A stretch of DNA of 64,000 nt, from assembly GCA_023387655.1 (NCBI GenBank), contig JAEWHR010000243.1:32746-96745 (forward strand). The letters are read 5' to 3'. Position 1 is the first letter of the stretch, and each line of letters opens with the position of its first letter. Of the stretch, positions 8,429 to 18,682 are shown in pieces. Under the pieces are notes generated by a model that saw only the letters and a list, made by a program, of their open reading frames with translations, did no database searches and was not told the origin of the DNA. The DNA comes from Bacillota bacterium (lineage in GTDB: Bacteria; Bacillota; Clostridia; Lachnospirales; Lachnospiraceae). A program made the translations under genes and the position numbers.

Positions 8429-11038
8429 TTATTTCTCTACCTCAACATAAAAAACCGGCCAAGCACTTAGTCCAGTTGGGTAGACTTGCAAATGGGTTGA
8501 GGCACCATCTCGTATTGACCATACTAGAGTATTCGTTATTTCAATACTAAGCAAATTATCCCCTTGCTTTATGAATTCTGTGATGTCTAACTTACCGGGA
8601 GAGCGAAGCATAACTCCAGCATTTTTTTCATTTATATAAACTTGTGCAGTGTCTCCAAAGGATGGAAGACTTAGAAGCACTTTCCCCTTTGGCATATTTT
8701 TTATAGTAAACGAAGTACGATATCGAATGATACCGGTGAAATCAGTCATTCCATGAATACCATTGATGTTTGGTAATTCTGCTTTCCATGGAATTGTTAA
8801 TTCTTCTGTAAAATCAGGATAACTCGAAGTTGTAGCTACTGCCACCTCAAGTTCAGATAGCTTTATCTCCTTCTTTTTATACTTAGGAACTATTCTTTGA
8901 GCTTTTGTTTTTTCAAGTAAAAATACTTGACTTTCGCCCGGATTTAGAGAAAGAAAAAATGTACCGTTTTCTAATAAATAACTATCAGAATGATTCTTTA
9001 AGGCATCATAATATGTAACTGACTGTAAGGAAGAATCCTTAACTAGTATTTCTGTTTTTACTGTGGTAGTAAGACTTTCATTAAAAGCCATCAAAACAAT
9101 CCCATCCTCTTGAAGATAAACATAAAGGCGTAAGTCATCAAAGGAACGACTGAGTGTTATCCCTCTCTCCTGCTGCTCCTTTATAGTCTTAGCTATTTTA
9201 TAGAGCGGCACAATATTAACTGATTCTATAAATCCTTTCGGTAGTTTTTGACCACTGGTATCTGCTTTTGGAAGAGCATCTAACATATATACCATGAATC
9301 CTTTCGCTGCTAATTTAATTACCGAGAGCGCAGCTTTCTCAGGTATATACTCACAATATGGTAGGATGAGGCATCCATACTCTATCCCATTTAGTATCAG
9401 TTTCTGATTTTTTATCTCATAACCATCGTCCAGACCATATTCCCAAAGTATATCTGTACTAATGATATCACAGTCTAATTGTTCCTGCATTAAATTACGT
9501 ACTGGTTTTTGAAAGAGTTGTGTTTTTCCACCACTCCACTCAGCCTCTGCATGATACAACACAAGAGCATCCATCCATGGTGTTCCATCTGAAAATAATT
9601 CAGACATGCGATTCATATATTTCATAAGTTCAGCAAAGTGTTTATACTGTGGATTATTCCCACGAGCATAAAAATGTGGTGGACAATCTCGATCTGGAAA
9701 CTTTGGAGAAAATGCATGTGGTACAAATTTATTAATACCACGTACTAACATGTGATCCGTTAACCACTTCATTAACGAAACACCTTCTGCCCATCCGTAA
9801 TTTCCAAAAATCTCACACATCGCTCTTCCTTGCTTATTTTTGTCTAAATGCGCTAGTGAAGCACCAAGTTTAGCAAGTCCATAGTGAAAGAACTCTCCAT
9901 CACTATCCCCAGCTATCCATTGATGAATTTTCCCTGTAAAACCTGGTACTATTTGATGATGCACAAGATCAATCCCTGACATATGTTGCCCTCTTTGAGC
10001 TCTAAAATAGTGACCAATGCTACATCCTAGTTTTGTATGAGCATTATCATCTTCAATAATATGACCTATGTATTCTACCTTATGTGCCTCACACCATTCT
10101 CCAATCTGTCTTGCAAAACATTTTTCTACTAAAGAGGTAACAGCATCCATATAAACACCGCGAACAAATTTCGTACGTTCACCCATCTCATACCAAAGCG
10201 CTATTAAATTTTCAAAGAGTTGGTCTCCCCATTTTTTTGTTAACAGATCTTCTAATTCATTACTCCATGGTAGCTTAACATCCCTCTTCCCTAACTGTTC
10301 TTTAAAACTATAACCCAGTACATTACCTAACTCGGGCTCATCCGAAAAAAATCCAGCAAATGTTTTACCAAAATCACTCTCATATCTCTCATAATGTTTT
10401 TCATAGACTTCATCAATAAGGACCCGAACAGATTTTGAATCTATTAAGTTTATATAATCTGGCCGTCCACCATTTTTCTGCGTAATATACAGAACAAACA
10501 ATCGGTAAGCACCGCGAGGAAGGTCAAAATGAACGAATCCATCTAATAGTCTATCTGTTAAGTCAATAATATCTTCTTCCTTACCTGACACAGCCAAAGA
10601 TTCTGTATCTGGCTTTTTTACAGCATAGATTTTAAGTAAACGATCTTCTCTACTATAAAAAGGGGACACTAAAATTGCACCGTCTTTTACAGGTCCAATA
10701 ATATCAACATGTCGTTCTGCAAGATAGTGTTTTGCATAAGAGGGCTTCTCTTTATAGCCTCCATTGGCATGACCTGTTGGAAATCGATCATCATCAAGTA
10801 CCCATACACGCATTCCATACTCTTTTGCCTTCTTCATAATAAGATCTATGTCTGACCACCATTTCGGACCACAAAAGTCAGGATGGGGTCTTGATTCCAG
10901 ACATACTTCTCTTATACCACACTGATATATTTTGTCCATTTCTTCAGAAAGGATTTCATGGTCTTCTCCATGCATCCAAAAAAACGGTAAGATATGGCTA
11001 CCACCCTTATTATTTAATAAGTTATCAAGCTTTTTCAT
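8429..11038 (-). CDS. Putative glycoside hydrolase, GH106-like barrel with C-terminal sugar-binding jelly roll
   Basis: An 869-residue protein without signal peptide. The N-terminal part (about 15-560) looks like a TIM barrel: WVLDDDRFPTG near 79-89 and a conserved acidic motif FFSDEPELG near 231-238, typical of the large bacterial group related to GH106 rhamnosidases. The last 130 residues (from about ELTIPWKAELPN) form a GH2-type sugar-binding jelly roll ending in YPTGLSAWPVFYVEVEK. The gene lies between a GH42 and a GH43-like gene in one operon, so a carbohydrate substrate is likely. I cannot place it firmly in a numbered family; DEPE acidic residues are the best catalytic candidates. Its start follows a GGAGGG-type ribosome site. 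Confidence 0.65.
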   Translation of the reverse strand: MKKLDNLLNNKGGSHILPFFWMHGEDHEILSEEMDKIYQCGIREVCLESRPHPDFCGPKWWSDIDLIMKKAKEYGMRVWVLDDDRFPTGHANGGYKEKPSYAKHYLAERHVDIIGPVKDGAILVSPFYSREDRLLKIYAVKKPDTESLAVSGKEEDIIDLTDRLLDGFVHFDLPRGAYRLFVLYITQKNGGRPDYINLIDSKSVRVLIDEVYEKHYERYESDFGKTFAGFFSDEPELGNVLGYSFKEQLGKRDVKLPWSNELEDLLTKKWGDQLFENLIALWYEMGERTKFVRGVYMDAVTSLVEKCFARQIGEWCEAHKVEYIGHIIEDDNAHTKLGCSIGHYFRAQRGQHMSGIDLVHHQIVPGFTGKIHQWIAGDSDGEFFHYGLAKLGASLAHLDKNKQGRAMCEIFGNYGWAEGVSLMKWLTDHMLVRGINKFVPHAFSPKFPDRDCPPHFYARGNNPQYKHFAELMKYMNRMSELFSDGTPWMDALVLYHAEAEWSGGKTQLFQKPVRNLMQEQLDCDIISTDILWEYGLDDGYEIKNQKLILNGIEYGCLILPYCEYIPEKAALSVIKLAAKGFMVYMLDALPKADTSGQKLPKGFIESVNIVPLYKIAKTIKEQQERGITLSRSFDDLRLYVYLQEDGIVLMAFNESLTTTVKTEILVKDSSLQSVTYYDALKNHSDSYLLENGTFFLSLNPGESQVFLLEKTKAQRIVPKYKKKEIKLSELEVAVATTSSYPDFTEELTIPWKAELPNINGIHGMTDFTGIIRYRTSFTIKNMPKGKVLLSLPSFGDTAQVYINEKNAGVMLRSPGKLDITEFIKQGDNLLSIEITNTLVWSIRDGASTHLQVYPTGLSAWPVFYVEVEK

Positions 11039-11060
11039 CCTGCCCTCCTATTATAATGAG

Positions 11061-12080
11061 TTAACAATTCTCAAATGGTTTGCTTGCAGCTACTGTAATA
11101 CAACGAAATTCATCATATGCTTTTGTACTATCGCCGAAGCGATAAGGACGTACGGAACAATAAAAATGATATAAAGTATCCTGATAATAAACTATGGAAG
11201 CTTTATGTGCATGTCTTTCATCAATTTCACCAATGGCACCACTTGTTATGATCGGATCATTTACCTTTTCCCAGTTAACTAAATCCTTTGAAAATGCAAG
11301 ACCTTCTTGTGCATGTCCATAATCATAACCAAAATAGAAATTCACCCATTGGTTGTCATGCTTTACTATATAAGGATCAGATAAGAAGCGCCCATCCCAT
11401 GTGTCATTTCCTACTCGTAATACAGGATTTTGCTTACAACGTTCCCAATGAAATAAATCTTTTGAGGTTGCCATACCTGTCTGCTCGATCCAACGTTCCT
11501 CTTTGTTTTTGGCATTATAAAATAAGTACCAAGTATCCTTTTCTTTAAAGATACAAGCTTTATATAGTCCACCAGCTTCCCACTCTTCTCCATCTTTCCA
11601 TGAGAATACAGGTTGCTCTAATCTGTGCCAGGTTAAAAGGTCCTCATCTTCACACCATGCGAGACCGATTTCTGCTGGTCCTGCCTCATATCCAATCTCC
11701 GGATAAGAATGATAGACTAACCAATACTTACCATCTACCTTCTTTAAAGTTGGAAGCGCTTTAAACTCATTGCTCTCTTTTATTATCCAAGTTGCAGCAG
11801 CTCCAACTTTATCCCAACGTTCTTCACTGCCACGAGCTAAAATGACGCCTTTGTGCTTCCAATGAAGGAGGTCATCACTTACAGCAAGTGCCGACTGATA
11901 GCCTTTTCCATCATATCCAGTATACAACATATAAAACTGGGCATTGTGATAAAAAACAAAAGGTATGTCTACTGCTTGTTCATCAAAAGCTCCTTTTACA
12001 CCAGATCCACTCAAAACAGGCTTTCCGTATTTATATGGGGTTAAATATGGAGCAACCATCGAATCCTCTTTATTTATCAT
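11061..12080 (-). CDS. GH43-like five-bladed beta-propeller glycosidase
   Basis: A 339-residue protein made of repeated propeller blades of the form FYMLYTGYDG, YWLVYHSYPE, WYLFYNAKNK, WVNFYFGYDYG and YHFYCSVRPY, each followed by a SDDLLHWKHKG or SKDLFHWERCK type strand. This is the clan of GH43, GH32, GH62, GH117 and GH130. The acidic residues in the first blade (QAVDIPFVF) and in the middle (EAGGLYKACIF) fit GH43. No signal peptide. Probable substrates are arabinofuranosides, xylosides or galactosides; the subfamily cannot be set by eye. It follows the GH78 gene after a repeat-filled gap and precedes the GH106-like gene by 22 bases. Confidence 0.7.
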   Translation of the reverse strand: MINKEDSMVAPYLTPYKYGKPVLSGSGVKGAFDEQAVDIPFVFYHNAQFYMLYTGYDGKGYQSALAVSDDLLHWKHKGVILARGSEERWDKVGAAATWIIKESNEFKALPTLKKVDGKYWLVYHSYPEIGYEAGPAEIGLAWCEDEDLLTWHRLEQPVFSWKDGEEWEAGGLYKACIFKEKDTWYLFYNAKNKEERWIEQTGMATSKDLFHWERCKQNPVLRVGNDTWDGRFLSDPYIVKHDNQWVNFYFGYDYGHAQEGLAFSKDLVNWEKVNDPIITSGAIGEIDERHAHKASIVYYQDTLYHFYCSVRPYRFGDSTKAYDEFRCITVAASKPFENC

Positions 12081-12095
12081 CCTTCTTCTCCTCTT

Positions 12096-12240
12096 GGTTT
12101 ACCTTTTCCTCTTAATTAATCTTTATGGTTTACCTTTTCCTCTTAATTAATCTTTATGGTTTACCTGTATCCTCTTTAATTACTTTAATCTTTCTCTCTC
12201 ACCTTAATTCTCTTCGTTTACCTGTATCCTCTTTGTTTAC
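12096..12240 (+). repeat. 31-bp tandem repeat between GH43-like and GH78 genes
   Basis: Two identical 31-base units (12096-12126 and 12127-12157) beginning GGTTTACCTTTTCCTCTTAA are followed by diverged copies. GTTTACCTGTATCCTCTT occurs at 12159-12176 and again at 12216-12233. The array runs into the 3' end of the upstream GH78 gene, whose final codons (GTTTACCTTACTCTTTC on the plus strand) resemble the unit start. Confidence 0.88.
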
Positions 12241-12241
12241 C

Positions 12242-14851
12242 TTACTCTTTCTTTTCAGGAATTGTAAGTTCTATTTCATGATAGCCTGACCCGTAACGAG
12301 TAATTGCACCATCCGTTTCGTTTACAAATATTCCTGTTGCATTCGGTGGTATCGTTAACTCCACAAGTGCCATTTCATCTCGCTTCATCCAGTGAATAGA
12401 AACCTTACCATATGGATGTGTAATCCAGGCATTAACCTCATCACAATCCTTCGCAAAATGAGGACAAACATAAATTTCACTTAAGCTAGTACCCATTCGA
12501 ATACTACCAATGCCTGCTAATCCATTATAAAACCATTCTTCAATACTACCAAGCATAAAATGATTCTGCGAACCATGAGGATTCCCAGGCTCTGGACCAT
12601 CCCATTCTTCTGTTAACGTTGTAGCACCACTCACTACTTGATAACCATACCCTGGCTTATCCGTAATATTTGTCATGGTGTTAATGATGTCCGATTTTCC
12701 ATTCATCGTAAGGGCTGCGAGTACAAAAGGATGTCCTATATCACCAGCGGTTGTTGCATATCCTCTTATTTTTATATCTTTGACTAAGTAAGCAAGTACC
12801 TTTTCTTTCTCTTTTTCTGGTACTAATCCCGTAACAAGACTCATTGCTTGTGCTGCCTGACTTCCTGTTGCATACCTTCCCGTCTGATCATCATAAAACA
12901 TAAGGTTATATTCTTTATATATTTCCTTAGCAAGATTGGCGTACACCTTTGCATCCTCTGTTTCTCCAAGAAGTTTTGCTACTTGCTCCATAATGACAAC
13001 ATCATAATAGTAGATTGTGGTAGCAATTACTGACACTGGTGTGTTTTGTGAATGTGGCTTGTTTGGTCCTATATCAAGCCAGTCGCCAAGTCCATGGCGA
13101 AGGATATGATGGTGTGTTTTTGATGTTAAATAATCAAGATATTTTTTCATCACTGGATAATAATCTCTAAGTACTGTTTCGTTTCCGTAACGAAGATATA
13201 AATACCATGGATTTATGATGCTTGCACTTCCCCATTCCGGAGAATCAACAAATCCCTCATGATATCCAAATACTACATATTCTGGGCTAATATCTGGGAC
13301 TAGTCCACTCTCTCTTTGTGAATCAGACATATCCTGTTGGATCTTTTCATAAAGATTTTCTAAATTAAAGTTATTCATAAGGCCTGGTCCAATTAAGTGA
13401 GATTGTTCTAGCCATCCTAGCTTTTCACGATGCGGGCAATCTGTAAGAACACTTTTCATATTACTTTTCATCGCTTGGAGAACAATCGTATGTATGCTAT
13501 TAAATAGCTCATTTGAGCAATGAAATTCTCCCGCTAGTTCTACATCTGTATATAGAAATTCTCCAACAATCTCTAGAATCTTTGGTAGTTCTATTTTATC
13601 TTCCTTCCTTGTGTCAGCATACTCTTGTGGCACTGCTCCTTCAACCTGAAGGTATCGAAAACCCGTATAACTAAATCTTGGAGTATACTCTTGGATTTCC
13701 TTATGGTTTAGGGTATAGTTCCAACGATATCCTCGACCTGTTACCTTTTGATCAGGTTCCTGGTTTTCACCTAAAATTTCACCTGGTGTCATACTAACTA
13801 CCAATCCAGCATCGGACTCTTTGGCTTTTAATTTGATACGAACCCATCCTGAAAAATTCACTCCAAAGTCATATAAAAACTTTCCCTCTGAGGTCTCAAT
13901 CACAGAGATTGGACGGTATATCTTCATTACACGTACAGGTTCTGCTTTCTGAGAGGTCATCTTTCCCTGTGGAGCAATTACTTCATGGACCGACTCCCAC
14001 GTTTCATCTTCTATATAATCAGCATTACTGTAGTTTTCACATTCCAATCTAGCATCATAATCCTCTCCACCGTAAATACAAGCAAATCGAATCGGACTAG
14101 GCGCCATATGCCACAGAGAATCCGTCACGATTTCTTCTTTACTGCCATCCTCATAATAGAGATTTAACTGAAGGCAGAACTTCATTTTTCCGTAACTTCT
14201 TTCAAAATATACATAACGCCCTCCAGGTACGTTATACATTCCATCACCAAGTATCAGACCAATTGCATTTCTTCCCTCTTTTATAGATTCTGTTACATCA
14301 TAAGAGGAATAGAGTGTCGTTTTTCTATAATCCGTCCAACCTGGTTCAAGAACACGGTCAGAAATCTTCTTTCCATTCATAAGACATTCATAATGACCAA
14401 GTCCACTAACAAAAAGGCTTGCTCTTTTTAACTTCTTATTACTTATAAAACTCCTACGATATATGTGATTTTCTTGATCTTTCATTTCACCAATCCAGGT
14501 TCCCTTAAAATCATCTTGGTCAATTCCCGTTACAAATTTTTCTTCCTTTCCGGTTATTTCTTTTTGCTGACAATTACTATACACTGTAACCTTCCAATAA
14601 TACTCAGTATCAGATTTATAGCAATCCCTAAAATCTACCCTATGACTCATATGGTCAGAATTAATCTTACCAGAATCGTAACAGTAGTTATTTTCCTGCA
14701 AATTTTGCATTCCCTCAGTAATACATATACGGTAGGAGATCTGCTTCCAGTTCTTTGTTTTGGTCTCTATATTCCAAGTAAATACTAGAGATCGGTTTGT
14801 AATCCCAAATGGTTGAATTTTAGCCTCTGTTCTACAATTTATTATTTTCAT
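12242..14851 (-). CDS. GH78 alpha-L-rhamnosidase, second paralogue
   Basis: An 869-residue GH78 protein with the same domain order as the enzyme at 2034 but only distantly similar. The catalytic signature here is DCPHREKLGWLEQ (about residues 470-482), a common variant in which the second half differs from the DCPQRDERMGWTGD form. The late acidic motif is TEEWDGPEPG. No signal peptide. It follows the solute-binding protein gene and an intercistronic hairpin, which would lower its expression relative to the binding protein. The two different GH78 enzymes suggest two rhamnose linkages in the substrate. Function by family knowledge; specificity unknown. Confidence 0.9.
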   Translation of the reverse strand: MKIINCRTEAKIQPFGITNRSLVFTWNIETKTKNWKQISYRICITEGMQNLQENNYCYDSGKINSDHMSHRVDFRDCYKSDTEYYWKVTVYSNCQQKEITGKEEKFVTGIDQDDFKGTWIGEMKDQENHIYRRSFISNKKLKRASLFVSGLGHYECLMNGKKISDRVLEPGWTDYRKTTLYSSYDVTESIKEGRNAIGLILGDGMYNVPGGRYVYFERSYGKMKFCLQLNLYYEDGSKEEIVTDSLWHMAPSPIRFACIYGGEDYDARLECENYSNADYIEDETWESVHEVIAPQGKMTSQKAEPVRVMKIYRPISVIETSEGKFLYDFGVNFSGWVRIKLKAKESDAGLVVSMTPGEILGENQEPDQKVTGRGYRWNYTLNHKEIQEYTPRFSYTGFRYLQVEGAVPQEYADTRKEDKIELPKILEIVGEFLYTDVELAGEFHCSNELFNSIHTIVLQAMKSNMKSVLTDCPHREKLGWLEQSHLIGPGLMNNFNLENLYEKIQQDMSDSQRESGLVPDISPEYVVFGYHEGFVDSPEWGSASIINPWYLYLRYGNETVLRDYYPVMKKYLDYLTSKTHHHILRHGLGDWLDIGPNKPHSQNTPVSVIATTIYYYDVVIMEQVAKLLGETEDAKVYANLAKEIYKEYNLMFYDDQTGRYATGSQAAQAMSLVTGLVPEKEKEKVLAYLVKDIKIRGYATTAGDIGHPFVLAALTMNGKSDIINTMTNITDKPGYGYQVVSGATTLTEEWDGPEPGNPHGSQNHFMLGSIEEWFYNGLAGIGSIRMGTSLSEIYVCPHFAKDCDEVNAWITHPYGKVSIHWMKRDEMALVELTIPPNATGIFVNETDGAITRYGSGYHEIELTIPEKKE

Positions 14852-14890
14852 AATTTCTCCTATCGATAATATAACTTTTAATTATTTTAA

Positions 14891-14928
14891 TAGAATAAAG
14901 GGTCTCCTTACGAAGACTCTTTATTCTA
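14891..14928 (-). terminator. Intercistronic hairpin after the solute-binding protein gene
   Basis: TAGAATAAAGGGTCT and AGACTCTTTATTCTA form a long stem with one mismatch and a short loop; on the minus strand it is followed by an AT-rich but not pure-T stretch. It sits just after the binding-protein stop codon inside the operon, so it most likely acts as a partial terminator or mRNA stabiliser giving excess binding protein over the enzymes. Confidence 0.65.
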
Positions 14929-14936
14929 TAATCATT

Positions 14937-16685
14937 CTACTTATTTAATACTGTTTTCTCTTGAAGCATTGCTAGAACTTCATCAAAATCCATTTCAGAT
15001 TGGCTCTTTACATCTTTTATGTATTGATTCCAAATATCATCATTATTGATATCCAACTCACCAGTGATGAACTTATAAGAATATTCTTTCGCATATCCTT
15101 CACAAGCTCTTGAAAGCTGAGATTTTGTTGATGATTCATCCGCTGTTAAAAGTACAACTGGAGGACGATCCGCAGGAGCTACAGATTCCTCACCACCAAT
15201 TTTACTTGATTCGATCCAATACTTTCCTTCATAATAACCATCTGTTTCATTCCACCAAGGTTCAGGAATAGAAGACACTTCTGTCATTGCTTTAAAATCC
15301 AGTGGAGTAAATGGAATACCACTACGGCAAACGGAAGAAGACATAATTCCATAATTTGCAACTTCTGTAGCTGGACTACTAGATGACATGATGGAGTCTA
15401 CAAATTTATTAGAGCCATCCTCTACTGTGTATGTTGTATCCTTAATCCCCCAGTTCATTAACTCTACCATCTCGTCGGAATACTGATAATCAATCATAGC
15501 TACCACATATTCTGGATGCTTCACATCTGCTGATATGTATATACCCATCTGTTGATTTAATGATTTTCCATCCTGCCTGGAGCCCCATTTCCATGCAGTT
15601 CCGTACTTTTCATTCGTTGGAAGATAGGAAAGACCCCATTCCAATCCATCTATGTTAGCTGCGGTATTCCATGTTGCAGCACTACCTGCCCATAAAGTCG
15701 GACAAACTAGTCCTACTCCTGTAGTTGCCTTTGTAACACTAGCATTAAAATCAGCAGTTCCCATCTCTGGATCAATATAGCCAGCCTTATAGAGATTCGC
15801 TATATATACCAGCATTTCTCTGAAATTATCTTCGATGGGACCAAATTTCCATTCATTTCCGTTCCAGTAAAGAGTATCCCAAGTGTGGAAGATACCAGTA
15901 AATCCACGGTAAAATGCATAGTCTTTTGTACTATTCATCAATACATATTTTGCATCAATCTTACCAGTATCAATTAAACCTTTTAATGTTTCGCATAGTT
16001 TAGTGAATTCATCTAAAGTCGTAGCAGGCACTAAATTATGTTCTTTTAGTATATCGAAACGGTACGCAAATCCAGTAAAGGACTGAGCACCCATGATATT
16101 ATCGGTATTATAGAAACCATCCATAAAGTAATACATGCTTCCATCTTCATTTTTAGCATATGCACTACCACCATTGGTGTCTTCTACATAATCCCAATAG
16201 TATTTTATGTACTGGGAATAGTCAGCAATATTTAATACAATATCATCTTGTCCAAATTTGCTAATCGCAGAACCTTGAGTATAAGTTGCTACATCAGGAA
16301 TATCTCCAGATTGTAAAATTACAAGCTCATTCGCCCTATAGTCTGCATATGGTGTACGCTGCCAGGTTATATCAAGATCTACTCCTAGATATTCTTCCAT
16401 CTTCTGTTCCCATAGTTTATGTACCTCTGTTCCTTCTGATGACTGGTTAAAGTCCGCAATACTAATGGTTAGTTTTAATACTCCTCCATCAATGGTAGGA
16501 AGATTTAAAGTATTTGTACCAGTACCATTCCCCTCTGCCTTATCATTTCCTTCTGTCTTGTCACTGTTAGTTGGTGCTTTTGTTGGTGTTGTATTATTCG
16601 CATCTTTTGATTTCGAACCACAGCCACCTAACATGGTTGCTACAAGTACTGTACTAAGTACAAGTGCTACTAATCGTTTTTTCAT
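14937..16685 (-). CDS. CUT1-type extracellular solute-binding lipoprotein
   Basis: A 582-residue lipoprotein with signal peptide MKKRLVALVLSTVLVATMLGGC; the lipobox Cys is followed by a low-complexity Asn/Thr/Lys linker, then a family 1 binding-protein fold (LKLTISIADFNQ onward). Length and style match the LplA-like proteins that serve LplB/YtcP permeases. It is the third gene of the operon, after both permeases, with 71 bases of separation. It should capture an oligosaccharide at the cell surface for import. No ATPase is encoded in the locus, as usual for this group, which borrows a shared MsmX-like ATPase encoded elsewhere (family knowledge). Confidence 0.9.
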   Translation of the reverse strand: MKKRLVALVLSTVLVATMLGGCGSKSKDANNTTPTKAPTNSDKTEGNDKAEGNGTGTNTLNLPTIDGGVLKLTISIADFNQSSEGTEVHKLWEQKMEEYLGVDLDITWQRTPYADYRANELVILQSGDIPDVATYTQGSAISKFGQDDIVLNIADYSQYIKYYWDYVEDTNGGSAYAKNEDGSMYYFMDGFYNTDNIMGAQSFTGFAYRFDILKEHNLVPATTLDEFTKLCETLKGLIDTGKIDAKYVLMNSTKDYAFYRGFTGIFHTWDTLYWNGNEWKFGPIEDNFREMLVYIANLYKAGYIDPEMGTADFNASVTKATTGVGLVCPTLWAGSAATWNTAANIDGLEWGLSYLPTNEKYGTAWKWGSRQDGKSLNQQMGIYISADVKHPEYVVAMIDYQYSDEMVELMNWGIKDTTYTVEDGSNKFVDSIMSSSSPATEVANYGIMSSSVCRSGIPFTPLDFKAMTEVSSIPEPWWNETDGYYEGKYWIESSKIGGEESVAPADRPPVVLLTADESSTKSQLSRACEGYAKEYSYKFITGELDINNDDIWNQYIKDVKSQSEMDFDEVLAMLQEKTVLNK

Positions 16686-16756
16686 ATGATTTCTCCCTTC
16701 TAACCTATGTAATAAAAAGATTTATAAACAAGACCTCATTGGTCTATGTTCCATCA

Positions 16757-17665
16757 TTAACCCTTTACCGCACCTAATTGAATTCCCTGTACAAAATATC
16801 TTTGTACAAAAGGATATACTAAAAGAATTGGACCAATCGTTGCTATGATGCAGGCATATTGAACATTCAGTGCATTTAGCTCCCCATTATTCAGCATTTC
16901 TGTAGCACCTTGCATATCTGTCATTGCGGAGGTAAATACGATTTTTCTAAGAATCATTTGGATTGGTTGTTTTGCACCATCCTTGATGTAGAGGAGTGCA
17001 TCATAATAACTATTCCATACACCAACCAAGGAAAATAATCCAAACGTGGCATAAAGCGCCTTGGACATAGGGACATAAATAGTAGCTAAAATTCTAGCTT
17101 CACCTGCACCATCGATACGTGCCGCTTCTCGAATCTCTGTTGATATTCCTTTATAAAAAGCTCTATATACAAAAACGTTATAGGCTGATACCGCACCTGG
17201 TAAAATTAGAGACCACCAGCTATTCATCAATCCTAATTTTTGTATTAAAAGGTAGGAGGGCACAGTTCCGCCAGAGAAAAACATCGTTATTAATAGAAAA
17301 ATCGAAATAGGTTTTCTTAATACGAATTCCGGTAACATCATAACATAAGCTAGCATTGACGTTAGTATAAGATTCACTATAGTAGCTCCAATTGCTATTA
17401 CCACTGTATTCCAGTAGCTTCTTAAAATATTTGCCTCTTCAAAAAGTAATCTAAAACCACTAAAATTTATTTCCTTTGGAAACCAAGTAACTGTACCAGA
17501 AGATATCATTTTATTACTTGATAACGATACTGCAATTACATTTAAAAATGGATATAAAAATATAATAGATAACACTATAAAAAAGAGAATCAAAGCAACA
17601 TCAAATGCTCGACTTCCTACATATATCTTATTAGACGTAGTTTGCTTGTTTTTCATTTTCTTCAT
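16757..17665 (-). CDS. CUT1 sugar ABC transporter permease, YtcP/MalG-like
   Basis: A 302-residue inner-membrane protein with six predicted membrane segments and the EAA loop that docks the ATPase: EAARIDGAGEARILATIYVPMSKAL (about residues 187-211). The ending QRYFVQGIQLGAVKG is the hallmark of the YtcP branch, which typically pairs with LplB-like partners. It lies 10 bases downstream of the partner permease gene. It forms half of the membrane channel for the oligosaccharide imported by the lipoprotein at 14937. Confidence 0.92.
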   Translation of the reverse strand: MKKMKNKQTTSNKIYVGSRAFDVALILFFIVLSIIFLYPFLNVIAVSLSSNKMISSGTVTWFPKEINFSGFRLLFEEANILRSYWNTVVIAIGATIVNLILTSMLAYVMMLPEFVLRKPISIFLLITMFFSGGTVPSYLLIQKLGLMNSWWSLILPGAVSAYNVFVYRAFYKGISTEIREAARIDGAGEARILATIYVPMSKALYATFGLFSLVGVWNSYYDALLYIKDGAKQPIQMILRKIVFTSAMTDMQGATEMLNNGELNALNVQYACIIATIGPILLVYPFVQRYFVQGIQLGAVKG

Positions 17666-17675
17666 AAAGCACCTC

Positions 17676-18650
17676 CTACCATAAACTATTTTCTGGGTTT
17701 AATTTGCGGGTTACCATATTCGTACCATATACCAGAATGAAGCATATAACAGAAACGAATAAATTAATGGCAGTAGAGTACTCAAAGTTTCCATTTTTAA
17801 TACCCTGGTTATAAATAAAAGTTGAAAGAACATCCAGCTTACTTGCATTGGTGGAATTTTGCATCAACAAGATTTTCGTAAAGTCTGCACTTAATACATT
17901 ACCAACGTTCATAATCAGAATAACTGTCGTTGTTGGTAGAATTGTTGGCCATGCAATATTTTTTACTTTTTGCCACCTGTTTGCTCCATCAATATTCGCA
18001 ACATCATAAAGTTGTGTGTCTACATTAGATAATGCCGACAGATAGATAATGGATCCCCATCCTATTCCCTGCCAAATCGCAGATCCTACATACATTAGAA
18101 GAAAGTACTTATCGCCTTCATTCATATTGACTGCTGCTAAACCAAAAATCTCACGAATAGAATTAAACATACCGTTTAATGATCCAAATCCATTTAGCAT
18201 AGAACAAATAACAACAATGGAGATAAAATGTGGAATGTATGAAACAGTCTGTACTACTCGTTTAAACCCTTTTCTTTTTACTTCATTTAATAATAAAGCA
18301 AATATAATAGGTGCTGGAAATGTAAATAGTAATGTAACAACACCGACTTTTAATGTATTCCAAAGAATTGGTAAACTATTTGCATTTTTAAAAAAACGAA
18401 TAAAGTTTTTTAGAAGTTGTTCTTCAAAGGGACTACCCCATATCCCAAGTTTCGGTGAATAATCTTTAAAAGCAATTAAAATTCCATACATTGGAAGATA
18501 TCGAAATATAAAAATTAAAATAAGAGCTGGCAATGCCAATAAAACCAAAGAACGTTGCTTCCATAAAAGTTTACCAAATCGCTGTATTCTTTCTTTTCTA
18601 GTAAACCCTTGTTTTGGCAACTGCACCGTGTTATTTTTAACATGTTTCAT
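17676..18650 (-). CDS. CUT1 sugar ABC transporter permease, LplB-like
   Basis: A 324-residue membrane protein, first gene of the minus-strand glycan operon. A cytoplasmic basic N-terminus is followed by six membrane segments and the EAA-like loop YDVANIDGANRWQKVKNIAWPTILP (about 217-241). It ends KLNPENSLW, typical of the LplB group. The AGGAGG ribosome site lies just before the start, and a promoter overlapped by a cre-like site is about 20-60 bases upstream. It pairs with the permease at 16757. Confidence 0.92.
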   Translation of the reverse strand: MKHVKNNTVQLPKQGFTRKERIQRFGKLLWKQRSLVLLALPALILIFIFRYLPMYGILIAFKDYSPKLGIWGSPFEEQLLKNFIRFFKNANSLPILWNTLKVGVVTLLFTFPAPIIFALLLNEVKRKGFKRVVQTVSYIPHFISIVVICSMLNGFGSLNGMFNSIREIFGLAAVNMNEGDKYFLLMYVGSAIWQGIGWGSIIYLSALSNVDTQLYDVANIDGANRWQKVKNIAWPTILPTTTVILIMNVGNVLSADFTKILLMQNSTNASKLDVLSTFIYNQGIKNGNFEYSTAINLFVSVICFILVYGTNMVTRKLNPENSLW

Positions 18651-18666
18651 TCATCATTCCTCCTAT

Positions 18667-18682
18667 ATATTTGCGCTTTCAT
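18667..18682 (-). promoter_or_regulatory. cre-like catabolite control site at the transporter operon promoter
   Basis: On the minus strand ATGAAAGCGCAAATAT matches the CcpA-binding consensus WTGNAARCGNWWWCAW at all but one defined position. It lies immediately downstream of a -10-like TATAGT (18688-18683) and upstream of the AGGAGG site of the first permease gene, so bound CcpA would block transcription. A TTATAA -35-like box lies 17 bases upstream of the -10. Confidence 0.65.
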
